A DNA stretch of 64,000 nt from the NCBI GenBank assembly GCA_030141605.1, contig JAQGDQ010000140.1:404501-468500 (forward strand), read 5' to 3'. The notes beneath the pieces are model-generated. The model was not told the origin of the DNA and did not search any database. It saw nothing but the letters and a program-made list of their open reading frames with translations. Below, one piece after another: positions 22,925 through 62,576 of this stretch (positions are counted from its first letter, which is position 1; every line of letters begins with the position of its first letter). This DNA is from Tubiluchus corallicola. Lineage: Eukaryota; Priapulida; Priapulimorpha; Priapulimorphida; Tubiluchidae. A program made the position numbers and the translations under genes.

Positions 22925-25900
22925 CACTTTACATTAAGTTTTACATTAAGTTTTCTGCCTCGTATGCAGTAGAAAATTTTTTGCGTAGTGCTGAAGCGAT
23001 ACCATTCAACTTTCAGGCATTCACCTCACAACTGCTGAAAAAGTAACTTTAGAGTTTGCAAATTGAAGTATTTTTGGAAGAAGCAATGGACTTACTAGGT
23101 GAAAACGAGAGATCAGTTTATAAATTAGATTTGCTAGTAGTTGTAAATTTGTAGCTCGTTGTTGCAGCATTGAAATTTTCTGTTAACTGTTAATTTTATT
23201 TTCTTATCATCAATTGAATTTCAACTGCAAATTTTGGAATATTTGTAGAACTTGTAAATACCTGTAATAAAATAGTTACTTGATTTTAATTTGTCATAGG
23301 TTTCGTCATTTCACACTGTTTATATGTAATCATCAATGGCTTCAGTAATTGCTGAAGCAAGAATTGTAAAATTTTGTAATTTTGCTTCAAATGATAATTT
23401 TGTGTCATTCTAGTGAAATCGTACATCTGTCCACGCCTGGCAGCGTTTGATTATTGAGATATCCTGGTCAGGTTCCTGCTGATCACATCAGGTGTGGTGT
23501 AGTAGTGTACGATCTGGATAGGGTGTGGCCTTAACGAATCTATGTTGCTGTGATTTAGGTTTTTTAGTCTGTTCCGCGTACTGACAGATGTTTTGGTGAG
23601 TATAATCTCTGTAGTCAGAATTTTAGAATGTGAGCTCAAGTTGTGTGTAAATACTTTTATATATACATGATTTTAGCACGTACTGCATAGGTGGCTCAGA
23701 TGTATTGCTCTTATAGATACATAGACATATGCCCTTTATGTATAAACTATTTGACAGCAGCCTTTTTGTAGTCCTCTATTATCATGGTTTTCTATTATAT
23801 TGGTTTTGCTGGTGTTTACATTTGTGACTCATTGCACTTATGTAGTGAAACAATTTACTGCCTTTGTAAATAGTGGTCTTTATATCTCATGTCTCTAGAC
23901 TTTTAATTTTTATTTCTTCTGAAGAGTTTTTTATACTGTTTCACACTTTGCAAGCTCTGACACTCATCGTTTATATTTTGGTGCCATTTGTACAGTGTTT
24001 GTTTTTTTACTTTTAATTGCATTTTTCTTGGGAATAATATCTCATTTTGTTTTTTCTAAGTAGAAAGTGAACAGTAGCTGTTTGTGTATGAAAACTCATT
24101 ATGTACTTACTTACGCACATCATAGCAGTGAGAATAGATTGAAAATTGTTTGTAAATAGAAGATCATAATTGGTTATTGATTTATTGATGATCATTTTTA
24201 TATTTGATTCACATGCTGTCCACGAATTGCAAAAAATAAGAAATCAAAATTACCATTGCCTTGAACACCTAATACACACGTTCCAGGTAAAACCATAATC
24301 TGCTCTATGCTGTATTGCCTATAATTTTTGCTGACAGTGAATGTTAACATATACTTGAGATGTCCTACACCATCACTGTAATCATCCTCACTGCATTTCC
24401 TGAAGGGAATTTTATCTGGTGGAGATGCAATATTTGAAAACGGTAGGTTTGACTCATGTGTAAAACATTACCAGTAGATCATTTTCTATTTTTATGCGTT
24501 ATTATTTTGCTATACATGTATGATGTTGTAATATTAGTGCAGATTCTAGTTATTGCTCTTAGCTATTTATCTAGTGATCTAATCTAATCTATAGGCCTAA
24601 CTAAATTCACACCAACAAGCAAATGCCTAATTGGCTTTTGACAATTAAATAACGTCATTATAAAACCATGTGCATTGTGTTTAGTGTATTTAACAGTACA
24701 TCCACACACAACAACGCTTTGGATAATTGGACGTTGAAATTCTCGGTTATTGGTTCAAATAACAATATCACCGTGTTCAGAATTCAATACAGTTCTCTGT
24801 TGTAAATACGTAATTGTTTAGTAGTTTGACCAATGTAATTACATTCACATCTGCTACACAACAACTCATAAACTGCATTATTGCACTAGAAATGTTTATT
24901 CAACAACTTCCAACGATCGTACGTTTTTTGAGTTCTTCCGTTATTATCGATGCTACAGTTAGGTTGGGCAAACAGTTAGACAGTTTTGTAGTCAAAGTAC
25001 TCTACAAAATTTATTTGTTTGCACGTTTTCAGTGGTGAGGCAGCGTTGATTGTCACCACTTTCAACTTGGTTATGTCCAAAGATCATTCGAGTTAAATTA
25101 TGTTGTTTCTCTGTTTGTTTAGTAGCTTTGTGTTAAACAAACGTGTTTTATAAAACTGATTGTATAGCTACAAATCTTCATTTTAATTTAATGAAATTTG
25201 TAGTCCATTACAATAAAGTTATTAAGGATTTGTAAATAGGCATATAATACTAATAAAATGTTAATGAATAATATTCCTACTAATAATAACTGCTGACGTT
25301 GTCTGAATGGAACAAACTATTCATAATAAATGTTTAACACAAAATAAGTCAGACGAAACTTTCGCCTATTTAATTATGTTAAATTTAAAAACTTTATTAT
25401 CTCATAAAAACATACAATGTTACCGAAATCCCTGCAAACAAAAAAAGAACAAAGAAAAAAGACGAACTATTATCAATATTCTGCGCATATACGGCACATT
25501 GTAGTTTCATCGCTTATTAGCACTAAAATATGCAAAGTAATTTAGAGCAAAACTACTACAGAGTTTTAAACATTTTGTCTGAACGCATTTCGCAAAAACG
25601 GCGCACACACTACATACAGTGAAAATAAACTTCCTGCTATATATACATTACATATACTACAACTATAGTTATTAAAACAAAGTCAGCGTCAGTAAACAAA
25701 CTCACCATTGAGATTCATAATGCTGCCATCTATACAAGGATAACCAAACTAATAGAATAGTTACAGTAGTTAATCATTTCTGTAATCACACATAATTGTT
25801 TTAATGCAAAACGCTGCCGCACTAGTGACCAACGTACATTAATAAGGTAGTTGCATTTTGAATAAAGCAAATCTTAGTCTGATACGCCTGCACAAAACTC

Positions 25901-26417
25901 AAATATTGAACAATTTACAGAATCTGTAGTCAGCTGAATATGACGACTGTAATGTCTCTCACAGTCAAATGAACAATATTAACATTTTTTTAAATGTATA
26001 TCATTAAATTAAATAACAACCTATGAACTAAAAACTATTACTTCTCTTGCAGCAACTGCACTACCTGTATACAAAAGTAAAGTCCTACAACAATGCAAGA
26101 GCAAGTGTAAGCAATGCAGACTTCTGTTATCTCCAAAACAGCAAGCGATTAGCTCTTATATATTTCATTTTTTTATATTGACTGAGGAACAAATACTATC
26201 ACACAAATTACAAATCCACTGTGCAGTTAAAAGAATAAAATACAACCGTTTTTTATTATAGTTACATTGGAACAGAGCAGGCTATTAAGAAACAGGCATA
26301 TGAAATAAAACTGTTGTCTTTAAATTACATTTTCTAGACAATATCAAGAAAGACAATATGATCAGCTTAATCAGAAGACAAGAAAGTGGATGATGATCAC
26401 AAATTCAGAATGTAATA

Positions 26418-26570
26418 CAGTAGACTACGCATAATTTGGCTCTGCGTAAATCGGAATATTGTTCATCTCAGACACACTCGGCGGAATGGATTTGTTTCTA
26501 TATATCTGAATTCGCTTTATCGAGCAAGTCGGACAGTTTCGTTGGCCCCTAGCCATCCGAAAGTTTACTG
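26418..26570. mobile_element. pogo/Tigger-like MITE with TA target duplication
   Basis: Starts CAGTAGACTACGC after TA (26416-26417) and ends AGTTTACTG before TA (26571-26572), so the termini CAGTARACT are inverted and flanked by TA as in Tc1/mariner-pogo elements. At 153 bp it is non-autonomous. Confidence 0.7.
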
Positions 26571-28222
26571 TACTCTCCCTATCTCATAGCGCTATGAACA
26601 ATGAAACAAACAATGAAAGCTTATGCAGCTAGGCTAAAGCTATACATACTCGTCACACATCCAGCCTCCGCTTGGGTATTAGTTACTTACCTAAGTAAAA
26701 TTTATAAACATGGCAAGTTCATCTATATTCCTAACACATAAAAATAATTAGTGGAAATAAACAATGAATAAAAAACCCTGCACTAGAATTACATATCCAG
26801 TATACACTAGTAACAGTTACTTAATAATATAATATATACATAATATAACACTTTGTTTAGCCAAGAACTGAGGAATTCGATGTAAATGTTAGCATTGCAC
26901 GAAGTATTGTTCAACGCATTGCACATAATGCGAATAACATTATCCTTTCTTACAACACCACCGGTAAATGTCACAACAGCTAACTGTGGTTAATATATAC
27001 AGGCTTGTTCTAAACTGTGTTATCATTAACATACAACAAAAAGTTCAAAAAATAGAGAAAATAAATTTACATGAAACACAAACGCATCTCGTATAAAAAC
27101 AAAGCAAATGTTCAGTAAAAGGAATGTCTTTAATTGTTTCCGGGACAGTTAAGTAAGTGAACATGCTGCAGTTAAACAAGTGAACATGCTATCGTGAGTG
27201 AGACTGCATCACCATTATGCTTTCTGACAAAACAACGTATCTGAAATCGACTCCACTATTGAAAGTTCACTAGCAGAAGACACTCTTTACAACAGAGCGA
27301 AACACACGTGGACCTCAGACACAGTACTTGCATCAGCTTATTCTAAGGGTATCAGCAAATGTGATGCATACATAACCTAACCTATTGGCTGGAACGAAGC
27401 TGGATCAATTCCAAAACACTTTTGTACCATTTCTAACTTCCATATCGTTGCACATTTCTGCACTTTTACATAAATTGCACGATGCTCCATGCTGGTGTTA
27501 CTAACCCAAAGAAATTTGGCAGTGTTAGAAAACTGATCAATCAGATCGAATCTGCAGCATCTCGTTTAAACAAATAATTATTTTTAGAAAGACTATGCTC
27601 ACCAGGAAGCATTAAAAGAAAACAACTCGCTAGAAATCTGCGGTACTATTAGAGATTAACGTTTACATCTTCTACGCTAATGAATGCTTAAAAACAGGAT
27701 AATGATTTAACAACACAAATATATACATGTACAGCTTTATACCGTCAAGGCCACATGTCAACATCTGTTATTAGTTTTATCTACATTCACACATCGTTAT
27801 TCTAAATGACCACAGACATAGGCGAAGATCACATAACATGCAGAGATGAAAAGTTAGGGATGACCGAGGAAAATTAATTAAATAAACCCAACGTCGTAAT
27901 AGTATTTTACCATTACACTTGTAATTATTATTATTATAAACGATAATAAACTTTACACATTTATGTTTCCAGACTAAGCAAATATCACCTTACATGCAAT
28001 GAAAATGGATATAATGGACTAAGTGTTTAGAACTGTTTTTAAGAATTTTATAACATTGCTCACAAAGTGAATAAGCTATTAATCCAATAATAACACCTAA
28101 GTTATATAATTTTTTAAATTTCTATCGCGAATAAGAAATACTTAGATTCGAGAAGCTTATCATGTAAAGACATTTATATCGAATTACTGATAGCATGCAC
28201 TATACGTCACAGTAATAAAAGT

Positions 28223-28228
28223 TTTATT
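28223..28228 (-). promoter_or_regulatory. ATP2B: candidate polyadenylation signal for distal PMCA transcript
   Basis: AATAAA on the minus strand about 130 nt past the distal stop. Confidence 0.4.
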
Positions 28229-28356
28229 TTGAAACACTATGTAGGACTTAGCGTCCACGCAGTCTGACAGCAAAGAGAAACGCTTGCTCAATGGTCACAC
28301 ATCTGTCTAAGCCGGAAAAGTCTACCAATTTACCACAATTTGCAGTTCAGTTAGCC

Positions 28357-28551
28357 TCAGACAGGTGTGGCTGCCGAGGGTGCACTTGTCGTGGGCACGC
28401 TTTCGCCCGACGGACGAGAACCGTGCATAAGGGAGAGACGTTTTGCTTGCAGATGAGTCACAACGTTTTGCAAGGAAGGATTGTTTGCTAGTTGACTTGT
28501 TTCGTATCGGTTCGAATCTACTCCCATGCGAAATGCGTTAACAACGCGAAT
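28357..28551 (-). CDS. ATP2B: PMCA distal alternative terminal exon
   Basis: On the minus strand a strong acceptor (cttttctttctttcag) is followed in phase 0 by 64 codons and a TGA at 28357-28359. The peptide starts IRVVNAFRMGVDSNRYE, almost the same as the vertebrate second half of the calmodulin-binding domain (IRVVNAFRSS) and homologous to the LRVVRAFRS start of the proximal exon. It continues with a Ser/Thr/Pro-rich tail ending AATPV, a possible class I PDZ ligand. It lies 7.4 kb beyond the proximal terminal exon and is clearly GC-richer than its surroundings. Joining it to 37565 and skipping the proximal exon would give a pump with a different regulatory tail. That it is spliced in is inference; the sequence match and splice phase are direct. 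Confidence 0.85.
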   Translation of the reverse strand: MRVVNAFRMGVDSNRYETSQLANNPSLQNVVTHLQAKRLSLMHGSRPSGESVPTTSAPSAATPV

Positions 28552-30312
28552 CTGAAAGAAAGAAAAGAAGCTGGAAATCAGGAAGTTTTTTTGTCAAAAA
28601 ATGTTCATCCTGAAATGTTTATTTTAAGCAAAAACGTGAAGAATCGTCAATTGTTTGCAAAGGTTAAAAGCAAAAACCAATCATGATTAACAATATTGCT
28701 AAGAATCAACACAATATTTTACTAAACTTAAAATTTAATTATTACAAACATGTTAAACCTCTTACTGAAATATCAAAAAATTAAAAATCACAACGAAGCT
28801 TTATAGACCCAAAAAATCTTTCTGAACAATGCTCGGCCATCTCTGATTGGCCCATTAGATCATTTTACAAAATGGTAGAAATTAACTAATGTTTAGACAC
28901 TAAATGTTAGAAAACATGGCATTTTGCAACAGTGGATGCACACACGGGTTAACAGTGAAAACTGAACGGTCTCAATAGACCTAGAATTCATTGCAAACAA
29001 TAGATTACAAAACAGTTACAGTGAATGAAGATGAATTAACGATGCACTGATTCCTATTGTAGATCAATTAATTTAAGTGCAAGACACAAGTGTGTACACT
29101 GGGACAAGGGTATCAGTTGGGACGAAAGATTAGTCAGACAGAGACTCAAACACCTGCCTGAACTGACCACACAAGTGCTCGTCGTAAAAGCAGAGTAACC
29201 AAATTAAAACTATTTAGCCATATTTGCAAATTATCAAACGGGAAATTTCTGTGACAGTTTATAACGTCATGAAGCGAAATTTAATACGTTAACATTCTTC
29301 CTGACTTTCATTTAGCAGTTTATTTAATGCATTTTACTTCATTTGCCAGCTGAATGAATGACTTACTTTTTTACACAGAGTAACGTTAGAATTCAAAATA
29401 CTCAAATAACTATTTTAAACAAAAAAAATTACCCTCATATACGATATGAAAATCATCCAAAACTAACTACACTATTAAAATGCTTCTTATATTAAGCAAA
29501 ACACTCTTACAGAGGTAAAGACTACTACTTCATAATGCCCATCTAATGCTCTTAATGCATCTCACTGCTCAAACTTGTAAAAATGCAGTATTGGTAAAAA
29601 TATTAGTCTTATTACATGCATATCATATTCAGGCATTTCTGAATAACTAGAAAAAGACTAGAAGAAATAAGTCAAGATATTTCAGTTGTTAAAAGACATT
29701 AAATACTGCTTAGGAAGTACTACTATATAGTTATATGTGTACTTCAAAATGCACGAAACCAAAACATTTCTACTAAGTAGAAGATAACATGTCATAGAAA
29801 ATGTATTTCAGTTACAGGCATGCTTAGGTCAAAGTTCAAGTACACCTTTGCCTTCCCTCATAAGACAAGCAGTATAAACATGACATATTTAAGATAAACA
29901 GTATATAAAAAATGCTAATAACTACTAGGGAACACAAAGAAACGATACAAAAGCAGATAAAAGAGGTATTGCCGCCATAGCAAGAGCTTAGCAAGCCAAG
30001 CTTCATAAATTTCTAATAGGTCACTGACAATAGGTTTACATACAAAGTGCTGACATGATGTTTCTGCCATTTTAAAATTTTAAACTCATGTAAAAGTTGC
30101 ATCGAAGAATATGAACTTTAAACATATAGTTCAAATTTGTGAACTCAAGTAAGTGAAAATGTTTATGATCAGCACATATTTTGCAGAAAAAGCAGTTGCT
30201 TAAGACAAACGCAGATCTTGAACGGCAGAAATGTCAACAAGAGATTTGGCTTATGCACATATATGGTAAAAAGAAAGTAAAACGGGGCGCATGCAATACC
30301 AGGGTTATGTAC

Positions 30313-30336
30313 CTGTGTCTGTATCATTGCAATCGC
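30313..30336 (-). CDS. ATP2B: candidate 24-nt PMCA microexon ending IQTQ
   Basis: Minus strand: acceptor ctggttttcttacag, then eight codons reading AIAMIQTQ, then donor cag|gtacat. Length divisible by 3, phase 0 at both ends. The last four residues repeat the LQTQ/IQTQ that precedes the splice boundary of the calmodulin-binding domain and would restore IQTQ-IRVVNAF when joined to the distal terminal exon. The donor is not optimal. Expression evidence is needed. Confidence 0.5.
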
Positions 30337-32092
30337 CTGTAAGAAAACCAGTTCACCTCAATAAAACAATGGAAAATAAAGGAACACAATGCACAAAAAA
30401 ACAATGGGTGCTTCATGTCAACCCGATTGTTATCAGTGTATTGTGCTGCAACCTGGTGCCACAAAAACTAAGCCAAATCTAGACGTAAAACAAATAAGGC
30501 TTGTTTTTTGTCTTAATTACCAAGGTAAAATACTTTGTTTCGAACAACGACAACTGGATTTTAACAGTGAAATAATTTGGCACATGCTATTAATTATAGA
30601 CTATGCTAAACCAGTATTCTTAATTAACTTTTTTAAGTTTACTTATAAAATCTACTACATTATGTTGAAGCGTATAAATTACTAAAGTGATATAAAACAC
30701 TAAGTAAAGACAACTACTAAGGACAGCAGACAAAGAATTTACATTAATGCAAAAAAAAATGACGTTTGATATTTCTCTTTGACATACAATACACAATGCA
30801 TGTAAATGAAAGACACTGCTTCATGAAAATAACAACAAAATGAAAAATAAATAAAATATAAAATAATATCACATTTACTGCAGCCCAGAATAGCAATAAA
30901 GTGATTAATCAATCATGATTTCTTAGCTCAGTTTTAGCTGATAAAAACCCCTAGATTACTCTAGAAACCTGCTGTTAAACAAGCACCATATTTAAGAAGA
31001 AAATGAGAAGTTTATTGGAATGACGTGCTTTCATGCTCACGTGTGTAATTTTAAAAGATACGCTTTTAAACAGAAATTAATGGGTGTGCCTTACTAGAGT
31101 AATCTCTCTTACGTAGTACTTATCAGACACGCAAAAATAAGGTTGGGATCAAAGGATTGAGCAGGAATAATAGTTAGTGCTGTGCTTGATCACGTGTGTT
31201 TTGAAAGTCACTAAAAAAAAAGAGCAAATATTTTAGCATTACTGCGCTAGATAAGTTAACAATAAGCATCGATTATTATCTATAATCATCGATTATCGTA
31301 TAGATATGAAAAATTTGTTTTTATCATTATTTACCCTGTACTGTATTTTTAGTGTCACTTTTCCAGTCATGTGCAGCTTGCATAGGTAATTATTTGTCTA
31401 TCGCTGCTTACATATTTAAGAATCACTATGACAAACAAAGTTGAGTTTCGTAACTAGCAGCCATTTAGGTATGAAGCACTGAATGCACTGAAACACTTAA
31501 TAATTTTAATTATTAATCATACTTCTTCTGTTGTTAAAAAATTGTCTAACTTCAGTATCGTTTTTATCGTATCGTACTGCATCATCCAAAAAAAAGATTA
31601 TTGTTACTGTATCGCCAGATTTGTATGACCTGACATCCCTACACTATGCATCTTTTTTCTGACAGTCAGAAATTTTGCATTGACATCAATAAATGCAACA
31701 TTCCCTTTAGATTTGTTTATAAATATTAAAAACTGAAAACATTTTTTGTACTCAAGCTCACAAGCTGTAAAAAATATAGAGGTATCAAAAAGATTTACGG
31801 ATATTCATCTCCATGTAAAAATACAAAAAACTCCATTGTGTGATGAATGACAACGCAATGAATGAAAAAAACAACAACAGCTACTCTACTTTTACGCTAC
31901 TGTCTAAAAGAATTAAAGAATTGATTCAAAATGCCCACTATACAAGTAAAGAACAAAAACTAGTCTGAATAAAGCTAGCCTACACACTAAAAATGACGAA
32001 AAAGTACAAAAGGAAGGAGCAGCGCAAGCTCACAGTTGTAAGATCAAGAAATAATAAAATTAATGAAGTATTAGTCTACAATACCATATTGA

Positions 32093-32266
<174 letters not shown>

Positions 32267-32953
32267 AAGGAAGAAATAGAAAAGGAAAGGGAAAGAGAAT
32301 GTGAGAGAGATGGGAAGGGAGGGACAGAGAAAGTCACTACAATTGGTACATTCTTTAAAAAGTACGCTCTGCTTTGCTCAAAGTCTAAAAAAGTAAGATC
32401 AACTTTCATCACTATTCATTATAGTAAATATTACTGTCCTGTTTTCTACTCGTCTCTTTACTAAGACGATAATTAGTTTTCCTATTTCTGTAATTTTTTA
32501 TCGACTAACTCTGGACGAGACCTCAAAACTGAAATAAACAATACATCAAGAAAATAAAAGCACAACCACGACAAAGGAAGCTTGGAAAAAACAGCATGCC
32601 GGCAAAGAAATGGCACCACACCTTAATAGACAAAAGCTCCACATGGTCCTTACACGGGTCCTAATTTGACACAATTTGAGCTAGATCAACAAGCGTCACT
32701 AAATGTGTGAATAGTTGAAAATGATGAAGCCATGAGGAAAAAAACTAGCAGTACAAAATAGAATACAAATAAAGCTGTTGTACATCGCATTATTTAGTGT
32801 GATTTTCAATTTTGTACTTGCATAACAGCATCAAATTCTTGCATTAAGTACGCAATTTTTGAATTGAAAGTAGAGCATAATTAGACCCGTGTTAGGAACC
32901 AAGTGACAAAGATGGCATCCCATTAATCTCTGAATAAGATCACGATATCTTAC

Positions 32954-33022
32954 TGCCTGATCCGTCGGTCGCTTGCTTAGCGGTAGCGGCATCAAACGGT
33001 CCGAACGTTCACCGCCAATCAC
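32954..33022 (-). CDS. ATP2B: candidate 69-nt PMCA cassette exon
   Basis: Minus strand: pyrimidine-rich acceptor (tgtttgtttctgtaaag), 23 open codons starting VIGGERSDRLMPLPLSKRP, donor gca|gtaaga. Phase 0 at both ends and strikingly GC-rich within AT-rich DNA. Lies between the proximal terminal exon and the microexon at 30313-30336, so it would add a basic linker in the distal-tail isoform. No homologue recognised. Confidence 0.45.
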
Positions 33023-34101
33023 CTTTACAGAAACAAACAAGTGAACAGGATTATTCAACAAGAGAACAGTGTTATTATAACATGATTCCAAGACAAACTC
33101 CTTGACGATTTTCAGCAAGTTTAAGGTAATACAATAGCTAAACATGAAGTATAATACATGCAACAGACATGTCAATTAAAAAGATACATTAATGACGACT
33201 TTCGAAAAAATGCCAGAAACATGCAGAAAAACTGCAAACGAATCTCGACAGTTTCTTTTTAAGAAAAACCTGATGCAATTGTTGCTTTTAAAACTACCCT
33301 GGATATGCACAATAGTTCTTCAATCCTGTTGTTATTGTACATAATTGCACAGTAACATTACAATAGCAGACATGTATATTAACCGTTCAACATGACATGC
33401 AAAATTACATATCACTGCAAATAACCTTTCCCCAAAAATTACTGATCAAATCATGCCTTTCCTACACAGGAATAACCCTTAAAATGAGTAGATAATTTGT
33501 CACTTGCGAGAGCACTCATTATACATCAGGGTTTAAGAATGATTCGTCTTCAAATGAAGTACTACGCAGGTTACATGTAAGACAATTTAAATGTTAAATA
33601 AAAATAGTAGTTATGTGCTTAGACAGAGAAATAACAATGCTAACAACATATTTTAGATGCGTCAAGTTATTTACAATTGCAGAGTAAATAACAAACAACA
33701 ATAATAACAAATATATACAAAAACAAATTCTGAATCAAAAAAGTGAATGATCACGAGAAAATCCAAAATAACGATTTTTAAGAAAACAAATACAAATTCA
33801 ATCAAGGAAATACCAAAGTTAAAAACTAGACATGTTTCCAGTTTACACAGATATTCCAACTCTTCAACAAAGATCAAATTCCAAAACAGATTTTTTTTTG
33901 TTAAATATTATCATAAAAGCACAGACTAGTTTTTGGTAGATATAAGTTATTTACAGAAACAAAATCACTTTCGCAAAAAGCTGAGAATACTGTATTTGCA
34001 GAGAACATGTATAATAAACAAAACATGTTCTCTCTACACAACTAAAACATAGCTACACATACTCAATTTAAAATGCTGACGGACCTAATATATAAGAACA
34101 A

Positions 34102-34138
<37 letters not shown>
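34102..34138. repeat. (AAT)n microsatellite
   Basis: About twelve AAT units in the PMCA 3' region. Confidence 0.95.
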
Positions 34139-34140
<2 letters not shown>

Positions 34141-34272
34141 GTAACAATGCAGAATAATAGATAAATAATTAAATATTTTAATATCTCAAAGTATTTTTCA
34201 TTAGAAATAGCTTTCGTCCAGAATAAGTAGTTAACTTCCTGTCCGGGAATTGAACTTGGGACGTTTTGAATA

Positions 34273-34668
34273 CACTCATATCACGGTTTGCCGGACCTAG
34301 CTTTTACAGAAATTGGAAGAATTGGACAAAATCTCGACCGTTAAAAAGTCCCGCATACTACAGACACAGTCCTATGCTAATCTATGACTTTAATCTATGC
34401 TAATTCGCAGGCCGTCACTTTGTTTACACCATTTATGCATGTGCAGAAAAAATATAGAGTCAATGATACGGAGTTATTCGAGTCAATTGCCGATAGTTTT
34501 TATTTACTTTTGCATAGGCCCGTACTAGACATTTTTGAGACAACTGATTCTACATTACCGTGAGTCTAATACACGGCGCCTACTGCATTAGCTTAGTGAA
34601 TACGAACAGTCGGCAAAATTTCGGACCGATGTCTTCCTGCTTTTGTCCGGCAAACCTAGATATGAGTG
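34273..34668. mobile_element. MITE with 24-bp terminal inverted repeats
   Basis: The left end 34273-34296 (cactcatatcacggtttgcc...) and right end 34645-34668 are reverse complements with two mismatches. 396 bp, no open frame. Target duplication not evident. Confidence 0.8.
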
Positions 34669-35642
34669 AACCAGTAAATAGGTAAATAAAGTACTGCAGA
34701 GATCTTAAAGTAATATCTTAGATTTTTCTTTTTTACAGGTTATTGGCAGTGTCAGAAATTTACTTTTGATTTACTATAATTTACTCTATGATATGAAAGC
34801 AACGTACCTTTACTTCAAGATATTAAGCATACTTTTCTACACTATCATATATCGTGACATCATCGCAAATAGTTTTTTAGTTCCACGTGAAATTATTCAT
34901 GCATCAGAAGTAGCTTTAATAAGATAAACTTACTCTTTTGCTAATTTACTGATCACTTGTAGTTAATTAGTTTGAAAACTAGAAAAATCAGGAACTGAAC
35001 TTGAACCATATTGCTGTCACTCAAGTTCTAAGATACAGTGTAATAATAGTCACCTAATTATGGCTACAATGATAACTCTATATAACAATTATCAAAATTC
35101 ATCGTGAATGCATAAGATAATGAGCTATTTTTACAAAAGTACTTCCACCAGAAGCTCAAAAAAGATGATAACATTCTTGTAGTTATAGGCATATTAATAA
35201 TAATACTGCAAATCATGATATTATACATCTAGTGATTCTAAAACAAACACAAACATTAAATATTAATAAGAATTCTATACACAAAGTAACTGTGTAAAAT
35301 TTTTCTATCACCAAGTTTACCTGCATACAACATCGAAAATCATTCTTAAAATCAAGATTTTCAAGAATGGTAGACAAAAATTTTGTATGTAGAAAAACGT
35401 TTATGTTGCACGATGCGGTACACCGGTAAATTAAACTTTGTACAAATAACTTTATTTTCTTAAACAATTGTCACTAACAAAACTTTTGTACATAAAACGC
35501 AAAAAGAAATGCCACTGGGCTTTTGTACAATGACTGAAAGCTTTACTCTTCCTACACAAATTGTAATAAAAAAATCAACAACTGCTAAGTTTTTCATACA
35601 TCCGTATGCAAAAAAATAACTCAAATGACTAGGACTCAATAG

Positions 35643-35648
35643 TTTATT
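35643..35648 (-). promoter_or_regulatory. ATP2B: candidate polyadenylation signal for proximal PMCA transcript
   Basis: AATAAA on the minus strand about 345 nt past the proximal stop; other hexamers occur further on. Confidence 0.35.
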
Positions 35649-35993
35649 AAATACAGTTGTACCCAAATACTACAAATACTTTCAAGTTTAACTTACTCAT
35701 AAAAATGTACACATGATTAAACTTCACATATCACACATACGAAGGAGGAATATTTTATCGTATTTTTTTAAAAAAGCTGCCTCTTTTGCATACTGTCCTA
35801 ATCAAACCATCAGTACAAATAATGTTAATTGGTTAAAAATGTTAGTAACTAAAACTACCACGAGAAGCGCATAAGTCAATGATGATTAGTAAAAAGTATG
35901 ACCAGAAGTGCGACATGTTGCATTAACAAACAGACAGAAAAGAGTACAGTATCCCGTCACCAGAGGTCAGAATAGAACAAGCAAGAGCTGTGA

Positions 35994-62576
<26,583 letters not shown>

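Larger units (their letters stand above)
22575..28356. other. intergenic region between HCP and PMCA 3' ends
   Basis: No exon recognised on either strand. It holds the HCP 3' UTR on the left, a pogo-like MITE at 26418-26570, and the 3' flank of the distal PMCA exon on the right. The plus strand is T-rich to about 25.2 kb and A-rich afterwards, as expected where two convergent transcription units meet. Confidence 0.6.

Noticed and set aside
29130-29162. Third possible PMCA terminal exon (minus, peptide FRQVFESLSD then stop)
   Set aside because: In phase after a gtcag acceptor, but the pyrimidine tract is weak and the peptide is too short to judge.
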